This document shows, one piece after another, positions 36,442 through 43,838 of a stretch of 64,000 nt of DNA; the stretch's first letter is position 1; each line of letters starts with the position of its first letter. The translations under genes and the position numbers were made by a program. Below the pieces are notes generated by a model. That model was given only the letters and a program-made list of their open reading frames with translations, did not search any database and was not told the origin of the DNA. Origin of the DNA: an uncultured Azospirillum sp. (GTDB lineage Bacteria; Pseudomonadota; Alphaproteobacteria; RF32; CAG-239); NCBI GenBank assembly GCA_900542055.1, contig UQMA01000001.1, forward strand, positions 1 through 64,000, written 5' to 3'.

Positions 36442-37905
36442 TTATCCTATTTGTTCAGGCAGTTGCTCATCACGAATAAAATTACCGAATTGCGCAAACT
36501 CACCGTTCCAAGATAAATCGACTTTTCCTGTAGGACCATGACGGTGTTTGCCGATAATAACTTCTGCGCGATATTTGGTCGCTTTCATTTTCTGCTCCCA
36601 TTTATCATGCTTTTCCTGACTGTAATTTTTATCGGTTTCTTTCGGTTCTTCATTTTGAATATAATAATTCTCACGATAAACAAACAAAACAATATCAGCG
36701 TCTTGTTCAATAGAACCGGATTCGCGCAAATCCGACATTAACGGTCTTTTATCATCACGTTGCTCAACGCCTCGGTTCAGCTGTGATAAAGCGATAACCG
36801 GCACATTAAGTTCTTTTGCCATAATTTTAAGCCCGCGGGAAATTTCCGACAATTCCTGCACACGATTAGCCTCGCCTCTTTTTGAACTGCCCATAATCAA
36901 TTGAATATAGTCAATAACTATAAGTCCTAATCCTTTGGTTCGTTTCAGACGGCGGGCGCGGTTGCGAATAGCATTGATAGAAAGCCCCGGAGTATCATCA
37001 ATATACAAAGGCATTTTTTCAAGTGAACGGATAACTTCCGCGATACGCCCAAACTCTCCGCTGTCAATATCGCCGTTACGCATTTTTTGCGAAGAAATAC
37101 CCGCTGTTGACGATAAAATACGCGTAGCAAGCTGATCTGCTGACATTTCCAAAGAAAAGAAAGCAACCCCGCGAGATTTATCTTCAAAATTTGCGCTGTC
37201 ACGGCTCATTAATTCAGCAACATTATAAGCTATATTGGTAGCCAACGCCGTTTTTCCCATGGCAGGACGTCCGGCAAGAATAATCAAATCCGAATTATTC
37301 AAACCGCCGGTACGTTTGTCAAGATCATCCAGTCCGGTAGATATTCCCGAAATATTGCCTTCACGCTGATATGCTTTTTCTATTGTATTCAAAGACGCGG
37401 TTAAAGCTTCCGAAAAATCAACAAAGCCACGGCTTGCATCTCCTTTGTCAGACAAATCATACAATCTTTTTTCAGCTTCTTCAATTTGTGTTGCCGCGTT
37501 CGAATCAATATCTTCTTTCATAGCGTGGTTGACAATATCATAACCAGTCGCTATCAGTTCCCGCCGCAAATACTGCTCATAAATATATTGCGCATAATAT
37601 TCCGGATTTGTAAGCGGCGATGAACTTTCTGCCAATTTAATCAAATATTTATAGCCACCGACATCATTCAAAGAACCTTCTTGCTCAAAATAATTTTTCA
37701 GCGTTATTGTATCGGCAACATGTCCGCGCAAAATAAGCTTTGATATAACCTCGTAAATTTTTGCATGTATCGGATCTGCAAAATGGTTGGGCTTAAGATA
37801 GTCCGAAATCGATTCGAAAGCTTTATTATTTGCGAGCAATGCGCCCAATAGGGCTTGTTCAGCCTCAATATTCTGCGGTAAAGACGTGATGTCGGGCTTT
37901 TCCAT
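36442..37905 (-). CDS. dnaB: Replicative DNA helicase DnaB
   Basis: Hexameric 5'-3' fork helicase. N-terminal primase-interacting domain (P-Q-N-I-E-A-E-Q-A-L-L-G-A-L), then RecA-like domain with Walker A G-R-P-A-M-G-K-T-A near residue 215, F-F-S-L-E-M-S near 255, Walker B L-I-V-I-D-Y-I-Q-L near 330 and S-Q-L-N-R. 487 aa, full length, no intein. A stretch of 188 bases upstream holds only AT-rich promoter DNA. Confidence 0.97.
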   Translation of the reverse strand: MEKPDITSLPQNIEAEQALLGALLANNKAFESISDYLKPNHFADPIHAKIYEVISKLILRGHVADTITLKNYFEQEGSLNDVGGYKYLIKLAESSSPLTNPEYYAQYIYEQYLRRELIATGYDIVNHAMKEDIDSNAATQIEEAEKRLYDLSDKGDASRGFVDFSEALTASLNTIEKAYQREGNISGISTGLDDLDKRTGGLNNSDLIILAGRPAMGKTALATNIAYNVAELMSRDSANFEDKSRGVAFFSLEMSADQLATRILSSTAGISSQKMRNGDIDSGEFGRIAEVIRSLEKMPLYIDDTPGLSINAIRNRARRLKRTKGLGLIVIDYIQLIMGSSKRGEANRVQELSEISRGLKIMAKELNVPVIALSQLNRGVEQRDDKRPLMSDLRESGSIEQDADIVLFVYRENYYIQNEEPKETDKNYSQEKHDKWEQKMKATKYRAEVIIGKHRHGPTGKVDLSWNGEFAQFGNFIRDEQLPEQIG

Positions 37906-38093
37906 TCCAAGATGACCTTTCTATAAAAAACTGTTTTCTTTCTTCTATCAAATAAAACCTATTTTTCAAAGCCAATTTTTGACAAATGTGATTCATTAAG
38001 TTCAAAAGCAATTTTTATCAATTTATAAGACTTGTTTTTACGAAAAAAATATTTTATTCTGCCTCCGTTTTCAAAAAAATGACAGGATAAAAA

Positions 38094-38528
38094 ATGAGTG
38101 GAGAAAATAGCAACAGTTGGCTAAAACGCTTTTTTAAAATTTTTCTGTTTTCACCGGTTAATATGGTGTTTATCGTCGCATTGCTTTGGTTTGCGGCAAA
38201 AGCTTATATTTGGGAACCCTCTTTTTCAAACAAAATAATTGTTTATGCTATACTCGGACTCTGGATTTTTTGGATTATTGCAAGATATATGATAATTTTA
38301 TTTGTGGCTTTAGCATTGCTTGCCGGAGGCTATTACGCCTATTACCAATATTCTCACCGTGAACAGCGAAAATGCGAAGAAACCGGCGGATATTGGAATA
38401 AAAAAACAAACACTTGCGAAGCCAAACGCACCATTTTGGAAAAAATAGACACGTTCATCAAAGAACAAATGGAAATATATTTTCCAACTAAAAAGAACAA
38501 TGAAGATAAGAAAGAAACCGCTGAATAG
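38094..38528 (+). CDS. Small membrane protein, unknown
   Basis: 144 aa with three hydrophobic segments (about 20-37, 43-60, 63-82), then a soluble tail with the motif C-E-E-T-G-G-Y-W-N-x-K-T-N-T-C (two Cys, possibly disulfide bonded) and a Lys/Glu-rich C terminus. AGGATAAAA before the ATG. Not recognised. Followed by a strong terminator, so likely expressed alone. Confidence 0.6.
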   Translation: MSGENSNSWLKRFFKIFLFSPVNMVFIVALLWFAAKAYIWEPSFSNKIIVYAILGLWIFWIIARYMIILFVALALLAGGYYAYYQYSHREQRKCEETGGYWNKKTNTCEAKRTILEKIDTFIKEQMEIYFPTKKNNEDKKETAE

Positions 38529-38545
38529 TTTTTCTACAACATTAT

Positions 38546-38574
38546 AAAAAAGCCTCTTAACGAGGCTTTTTTTG
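38546..38574 (+). terminator. Terminator
   Basis: AAAAGCCTC / GAGGCTTTT stem and seven-T run, just before tRNA-Arg(CCG). Confidence 0.92.
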
Positions 38575-38575
38575 T

Positions 38576-38652
38576 TGGCGTACCCGAAGGGATTCGAACC
38601 CATGACCTTTGGCGTCGGAGGCCAACACTCTATCCAGCTGAGCTACGGGTAC
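38576..38652 (-). tRNA. tRNA-Arg (anticodon CCG)
   Basis: 77 nt with encoded CCA. Acceptor GTACCCG / CGGGTAC, anticodon arm TTGGC-CTCCGAC-GCCAA, T loop TTCGAAT. Reads CGG. Confidence 0.96.
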
Positions 38653-38730
38653 ATATACTCTAAAACAAAAACAGTAATAGCGCTAAAAAAAACAAAATGC
38701 TACATTTTTTTTAATTTATACAAATAATTC

Positions 38731-38759
38731 TTGACTTTTAGCCAGAAAATGGCTATTAA
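38731..38759 (+). promoter_or_regulatory. Sigma-70 promoter of rpmB
   Basis: TTGACT, 17-base spacer, TATTAA. It overlaps an apparent TTG extension of the reading frame, which fixes translation at the downstream ATG. Confidence 0.7.
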
Positions 38760-38793
38760 CAGGCAACAAGTTTGTTTTTCAAGGATTGGAATA

Positions 38794-39159
38794 ATGGTAA
38801 AAAAATGTGATATTTCGGGCACCGGCGTTATGAGCGGTAACAATGTAAGCCACGCGAACAACCGCAGCCGTCGTCGTTTTATGCCCAACTTGCAAATTGT
38901 TTCACTGTTCAGTGAAGCTTTAAATAAATTTTTCAAATTGAAAATTTGCTCAAAAACTTTGCGTTCAATTGAACACAATGGCGGTTTGGATGCTTATTTG
39001 GAATCTACTTCCTGCAACAAATTGACTCCTGAAGCTCAGAAAATCAAAAAATCTGTTGCCAAGAAAAAAGGCGTTGCAGAAAAAACTGTAGCTAAAGCTG
39101 CTCCTAAAGCTATACCGGCACGTGTTGCAAAAGTTGCCGCAAAAAATGCTGCTAAATAA
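38794..39159 (+). CDS. rpmB: 50S ribosomal protein L28
   Basis: L28 with the canonical start V-K-K-C-D-I-S-G-T-G-V-M-S-G-N-N-V-S-H and K/R-rich middle. ATG at 38794 has AAGGA upstream and matches the family start; the frame runs further up but across the promoter. 122 residues or so, longer than the usual 60-100, because of a Lys/Ala/Val repeat tail from about residue 84, similar to the S2 tail in this window. Confidence 0.93.
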   Translation: MVKKCDISGTGVMSGNNVSHANNRSRRRFMPNLQIVSLFSEALNKFFKLKICSKTLRSIEHNGGLDAYLESTSCNKLTPEAQKIKKSVAKKKGVAEKTVAKAAPKAIPARVAKVAAKNAAK

Positions 39160-39183
39160 TCGCGCATTTAATTTGATATAAAA

Positions 39184-39210
39184 AAGACCACCGTTAAGGT
39201 GGTTTTTTTA
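39184..39210 (+). terminator. First terminator after rpmB
   Basis: ACCACC / GGTGGT stem with seven-T run. Confidence 0.85.
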
Positions 39211-39218
39211 TGCTTTTT

Positions 39219-39245
39219 CAAAGCCCCTTTGAAAGGGGCTTTTAT
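39219..39245. terminator. Second terminator (rpmB / grpE)
   Basis: AAGCCCCTTT / AAAGGGGCTT perfect stem; the arms abut the grpE stop and serve both convergent genes. Confidence 0.85.
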
Positions 39246-39821
39246 TTATTTGCTGACAACAACCATCGCTTCACGCAGCAAACGATCATTTATCATATAT
39301 CCTGTCTGCAATTCGGCAATTATTGTTCCTGCCGGTTTGGTTTTGTCTTCGACTTCTTGCACCACTTGATGAAAAGAGGGATTAAAAACTTTTCCCATAG
39401 CCTCCATTTTGGTAACTCCGAATTTGCCCAAAACCTTCATCAACTCCGATTCTGTCAGCTCAACGCCTTTGCGGAACTGTTCCATTTGTTCAGCGTCGCT
39501 GTTTCCGGCTGCGTCAAGAGCACGTTGTAAATTATCGGCAACACTCAATAATTCTTTTGCAAAAGATGAAATTGCATATTTGGAATTTTTTTCAATTTCT
39601 TGTGCACATCTTTTTTTGGTGTTCTCCAAATCGGCATAAGCGCGCAAATAATCTTCCTTCAATTTGGCGTTATCTTTTTGCAAAGCTTCAATATCCGCTT
39701 TCATATTGTCGGCAGCGGTATTTTCTTCTTGTTCTTCAAGAATTTCCGCTTCTGAATTTTCGGCAATATCCTCAATATTTTCGATTTCGGAATTTGTATT
39801 GTTATTTTTATGTTTTTTCAT
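39246..39821 (-). CDS. grpE: Nucleotide exchange factor GrpE
   Basis: DnaK exchange factor. Acidic disordered start, long coiled coil (about 35-95, with D-Y-L-R-A-Y-A-D-L-E-N-T-K-K-R), then the beta domain with G-V-E-L-T, F-N-P-S-F-H-Q-V-V and the closing G-Y-M-I-N-D-R-L-L-R-E-A-M-V-V-V-S. 191 aa is typical. GAGGAAA before the ATG. dnaK is not adjacent. Confidence 0.95.
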   Translation of the reverse strand: MKKHKNNNTNSEIENIEDIAENSEAEILEEQEENTAADNMKADIEALQKDNAKLKEDYLRAYADLENTKKRCAQEIEKNSKYAISSFAKELLSVADNLQRALDAAGNSDAEQMEQFRKGVELTESELMKVLGKFGVTKMEAMGKVFNPSFHQVVQEVEDKTKPAGTIIAELQTGYMINDRLLREAMVVVSK

Positions 39822-39998
39822 TTTTTCCTCTTTAACTTTTTAACAAAAGCTCATATATTTCACTTATATAAAATTTAGTAATTAAAGCCTGACAAGTCAA
39901 GTACAGAAGTTTTTATTTGCGTTTTAATCAATTCTTAAAATTGATGGCATAATCTTTATACAAATTGGCTTGATTATTTTGAAAATGAGAGAATTGTT

Positions 39999-42044
39999 AT
40001 GAATGCAAAAATTGTTTGCACCCCAAAAGAAAGCGGATACAAACCGTTACCTAAAGATTTTAACAAAAAGAAAAACTTTATGGCTTTTGGCGCTGTTAAC
40101 AATCCCATTTTAGCTGAAATTCAAAATCTCGGACGGACACAATGTCTGGGCAAAAATGATTGGCCTGAAATTTCAAACATAAATGCATGGATGATTACTG
40201 CCGAAACCGCCACATTTATGAAATGGGGCGGCTTGGGTATGGTTGCATCAGAACTGCCCGAAGCCTTTAACACGACTTTTTCAAAAGAAAAAGACAAAAT
40301 ATCCATCATAACACCGATGTATACAGGAAATACCGGCAAAAAAGCAGCCTGTTTCGACGGCAAAATTTATTTCGGCGCCGAAAAACAAGATATAAAGCTG
40401 AAAAAAATAATCGGACTTAAAGTTCCTTTTATCGGTCAAAGAAACACCTTAATCAAACATCATGTCGACATTTATAAAGGCACATACGGCAATGCCGATT
40501 ATATTTTTTTGCAAAACGAGCGTTTTTTTTCGATAACCCCTCATCCTGATAACAATCCGGCACAAGACGGCTGCTACATTCTTAACAGCAACAATATCAA
40601 CGAGGTTGAGAGATTTGCATTTTTTTCAAAAGCTGTATTTTGTTTGTTGGAAAAACTGACTGAAAAAAAATTGCCGGAACTTTCGTTGCCTAATATCCTT
40701 GTAGCCAATGACTGGCATAGCGGCGCTTTAGCAGGACTGCTCAAATATTTCACGCTTGCACGCGTTGAAGAAGGTTCGATGCCTATGGAGCAAGCCGATG
40801 TTTTAAGAAAACTGCCGATAATCCATTTAGCCCACCATTTGGGATATCAGGGATGGGACTACAACAACACGTCGCGCATTTTAAACTCTTTATACGAAAA
40901 TTTAGCAACATTGGTTTTCAAAAATGCCAAAGCCATAAAAAACAGCAATCCGCGCGCTTCAAACACGCTGATTGTTTATGACTGCTACAATCAGGCATCA
41001 TGCAATTTGCATTTGGCAGACAGAGTTGTCACAGTTTCAAAAAACTATATGGAAGAAGTTTCCAAAGAATTGGATTTTGGATTTGATTTTCGCGATATTC
41101 TTAAAATTCGCAAAGATCACCGCAACTTCTTCGGCATTGTAAATGGTTATGATAAAAAACTTATTTCTCCCAATCAGCAAAGAATTGAAAAATTAAACAA
41201 ATATTTTGCACCTTCTGATTTTGTTTTTTATGATGAAAACAATTTGAAAGGCAAACTTGAAAACAAAAAAGAATTTATTCGTCTGTTGTCCAAAATTGCT
41301 TCTGATGACGATTTCAAACAAAAAGTTATCCCGTTGGTAGACATTTACAAATTTAACGACATATCCTCTGCTGTTAAAAAAGCCGCCAAAACGCCTATTA
41401 TTTGCGCCACCAGCCGCCTAGTTGAACAAAAAGGATATGACATTGCGGCACAGGCAATTCTCAATCTGGCTGAGCGTTTTACAAACCTTAAAAATTTTGA
41501 AACCCCGATTTTCATCTTAGGCGGAGCCGGCGATGCCAAATATTTTGAAAATCTGACAAGCCTAAAAGATAAAATCGCGGCACTTAATCCGGATTATGGT
41601 AAAAGAATTTTTGTTTTCCGCGGCTATCAGGACGATTTCGCTTATGCTATACAATTGGCATCTGATTTTTATATGATGCCATGCCGTTTTGAACCTTGCG
41701 GCTTGACGCAAATGGAAGCCATGGCCAAAGGCGCTCTGCCTATTGCCATGTCAACCGGCGGATTGGTAGACACGATTGATGACGGCGTTGACGGTTTTCG
41801 CACTGAAGTATTTTTTTCACAGCAAAAACGACGTGTCTACGGCAACAATTTAGCGGCGCAGCGGCTTAAAAATAATGTTAATGCTTATGCCGAAACATTG
41901 GAAAAAGCTTTGGAAATATTTTATCGGCACCCCGATAAAATCGCCCGCATGATCTATAACGCCATGCACAAAGATTTCAGCTGGAACGTTGAAGGCGGCA
42001 GCATCTATAAATACCGCCAGCTTTTCAAAACCGGCCACATCTAA
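39999..42044 (+). CDS. GT5-family starch/glycogen synthase
   Basis: ADP-glucose-type alpha-1,4-glucan synthase fold (GT-B). Donor-site loop K-W-G-G-L-G-M-V (the family norm is K-x-G-G-L-G-D-V) near residue 75, N-D-W-H-S-G near 230, R-L-V-E-Q-K-G-Y-D near 475, and E-P-C-G-L-T-Q-M-E-A-M near 570 followed by S-T-G-G-L-V-D-T. 681 aa is longer than bacterial GlgA (about 480), with insertions in both halves and a ~50-residue N-terminal extension. It stands alone; no glgB, glgC or glgP nearby, so its role in glycogen storage is inferred. Confidence 0.85.
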   Translation: MNAKIVCTPKESGYKPLPKDFNKKKNFMAFGAVNNPILAEIQNLGRTQCLGKNDWPEISNINAWMITAETATFMKWGGLGMVASELPEAFNTTFSKEKDKISIITPMYTGNTGKKAACFDGKIYFGAEKQDIKLKKIIGLKVPFIGQRNTLIKHHVDIYKGTYGNADYIFLQNERFFSITPHPDNNPAQDGCYILNSNNINEVERFAFFSKAVFCLLEKLTEKKLPELSLPNILVANDWHSGALAGLLKYFTLARVEEGSMPMEQADVLRKLPIIHLAHHLGYQGWDYNNTSRILNSLYENLATLVFKNAKAIKNSNPRASNTLIVYDCYNQASCNLHLADRVVTVSKNYMEEVSKELDFGFDFRDILKIRKDHRNFFGIVNGYDKKLISPNQQRIEKLNKYFAPSDFVFYDENNLKGKLENKKEFIRLLSKIASDDDFKQKVIPLVDIYKFNDISSAVKKAAKTPIICATSRLVEQKGYDIAAQAILNLAERFTNLKNFETPIFILGGAGDAKYFENLTSLKDKIAALNPDYGKRIFVFRGYQDDFAYAIQLASDFYMMPCRFEPCGLTQMEAMAKGALPIAMSTGGLVDTIDDGVDGFRTEVFFSQQKRRVYGNNLAAQRLKNNVNAYAETLEKALEIFYRHPDKIARMIYNAMHKDFSWNVEGGSIYKYRQLFKTGHI

Positions 42045-42054
42045 AAGATTTGAT

Positions 42055-42093
42055 AAAAAAAACACCTTCCGCACAAACGAAAGGTGTTTTTTT
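42055..42093. terminator. Bidirectional terminator
   Basis: AAAAACACCTT...AAGGTGTTTTT, imperfect centre, long A and T runs, between the synthase and the 70-aa gene. Confidence 0.85.
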
Positions 42094-42095
42094 AA

Positions 42096-42308
42096 TTATT
42101 TTTTCTTAACCGGCATTATCGCCATAACTTCATGAACTTCATCATCCACAGTCTGCTTTTTATAATCTTCCTGAGACACAGAGTTTTTTTCTTCTTCTGT
42201 TACAGAAGTTTTAACATTTTGTTCCTGCTGTGAAACATTTTCTTCAGCCGCATTTGCCATTCCTAATGTTAAAACGCATGCCAGCATCAAAGCCACAAAA
42301 AATTTCAT
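42096..42308 (-). CDS. Small exported acidic protein
   Basis: 70 aa. Signal peptide (cleavage near A-N-A-A, residue 20-21), then a Glu/Gln/Lys-rich low-complexity mature part ending P-V-K-K-K. AAGGAGATAAG before the ATG is a strong ribosome site. Not recognised; too short for fold prediction. Confidence 0.65.
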   Translation of the reverse strand: MKFFVALMLACVLTLGMANAAEENVSQQEQNVKTSVTEEEKNSVSQEDYKKQTVDDEVHEVMAIMPVKKK

Positions 42309-42332
42309 TTCTTATCTCCTTATTTTATTTTG

Positions 42333-42370
42333 AAAAACAGAAAGACCCGCTAAACGGATCTTTCTGTTTT
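42333..42370 (-). terminator. Terminator after lipoprotein gene
   Basis: AAACAGAAAGAtCCG / CGGaTCTTTCTGTTT type stem, 5-nt loop, between the 434-aa lipoprotein gene and the 70-aa gene. Confidence 0.8.
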
Positions 42371-42387
42371 ATAAACACTAAAAGTAA

Positions 42388-43692
42388 TCACTTCTTGCCA
42401 TAGTAAAGAACATAGCCAATTGCAGAATAGACGTAAGAAATCTTTCCGAAGCCGATTGTCGAAACAAATTGCAAGTCCATTTGCTCATGATTTTCCTGCG
42501 AATACCAATCTTTTTTCAAAGAAACTGCTATATCTGCTCCAGAATATTGCAATGCCGGCATTTCGTATTCAAAACCATTTTTTGCATAAACAGCTTTTTC
42601 ATACATAACACCAAACACGTAGTTTACGCCCTCATTGGCAGTGCTTTTAACATTCAGGCGGTATATTCGCTCATACGTATTTATGGTCATGTCCCCCTCA
42701 GTTCTACTCTTGTCCAGAGCATCGCTGTATTCAGGACTGCCGATAACAAGATCCGCAAAGGCAATTTTGCTTTTAGCCCCAAGTGAAAAATTTACGTAAG
42801 AATATTCTGAAGGCATATTCTTAAGCAACACTTCCTTAGTTACGGTTTTAGTTCCGCTTTCCGACCAAGTTTCTTCAATCTTTATCCAAGATTTTGAAAC
42901 ACCGGTCTTCTTTTCAAGATCATACGAAACAAGCTCAACACCTGAATCAACAACCTTTTGCGAAACCAAATAATCATCCTTAAGTTCTTTCTTAAGAACG
43001 ACTTCGGCATTAACAGCATATTCTTTGCCGTTAAACACAACTGTAAGCGAATGTTTATACAGCTTTTGCAAGTAGTTTTTACCATTTTCTTTACTATTGT
43101 CCAAATCAGATAAACTGCCGCCGTTATCCCTTATTTCAGAATATTTATGATAAGGCATAACAACTTTGGTAACACCATCGTTATAGACAGCCACCTGATA
43201 AGGCAACACAAATTCAATGGCAAACGCACCACGGTTAACCGTGTACACCAACGCGGAATCAATAACCGACACAAATTTTTGAACGGCGTGTTTGTTTACA
43301 GCCAATTCTCGATAGTCCGTAGCGGACACACCATCCGACAACTCAAAGCTTTTCACCTCGAAAATCGACGAATAGTTTTCAATGTTGTTAGTCAGCTGAA
43401 CTGAAATTTTATTTCCTTCAGCAGAGCTGCTCGCTCTGGTTTTTGGCTGAGCTTTAGAAGTGCTGCCGTCGGCAAAAAGCTGCGACACAACAATCCAAGA
43501 CTCATAACTCAAGGAAGTTCCTTCAGTTCCGTTACTTACTGCAGTTACCTCTTCAGCGGTACCTGGGTCAACCACTTCGCTTTTGATCACCCGGTCAGGA
43601 TCTGCGAAAAACTCACTTTCTTTGCTGCAAGCAACAAAGAGCGTCATCACTGTGCTGAGCACTAATGCTGACAAGATACTTTTTGTCTTCAT
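42388..43692 (-). CDS. Bacteroidales-like surface lipoprotein, unknown
   Basis: 434 aa. Lipoprotein signal with F-V-A-C-S-K at 19-24. Mature part starts acidic, has K-T-R-A-S-S near 88 and then an all-beta, Tyr/Val-rich sequence with repeated V-x-V-x-F strands and a C-terminal Y-V-Y-S-A-I-G-Y-V-L-Y-Y. The C-S-K start and T-R-A element remind me of Bacteroides/Prevotella outer-membrane lipoproteins, and the start is preceded by a pure A/T stretch rather than the AAGGA boxes used elsewhere here. I infer acquisition from Bacteroidota; no function can be assigned. Confidence 0.65.
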   Translation of the reverse strand: MKTKSILSALVLSTVMTLFVACSKESEFFADPDRVIKSEVVDPGTAEEVTAVSNGTEGTSLSYESWIVVSQLFADGSTSKAQPKTRASSSAEGNKISVQLTNNIENYSSIFEVKSFELSDGVSATDYRELAVNKHAVQKFVSVIDSALVYTVNRGAFAIEFVLPYQVAVYNDGVTKVVMPYHKYSEIRDNGGSLSDLDNSKENGKNYLQKLYKHSLTVVFNGKEYAVNAEVVLKKELKDDYLVSQKVVDSGVELVSYDLEKKTGVSKSWIKIEETWSESGTKTVTKEVLLKNMPSEYSYVNFSLGAKSKIAFADLVIGSPEYSDALDKSRTEGDMTINTYERIYRLNVKSTANEGVNYVFGVMYEKAVYAKNGFEYEMPALQYSGADIAVSLKKDWYSQENHEQMDLQFVSTIGFGKISYVYSAIGYVLYYGKK

Positions 43693-43838
43693 AATTTTTT
43701 TAATTAAAAGGATTAATATATGTTAACTGTTTTAACTCAAACAAATCTTCAACAAAAAATCATCCGAATTTTCAGGGCAAAACCTGACATCAATAATAGT
43801 GTTTATATTAATAATTCTAAATAATAATTTGTTGAATT

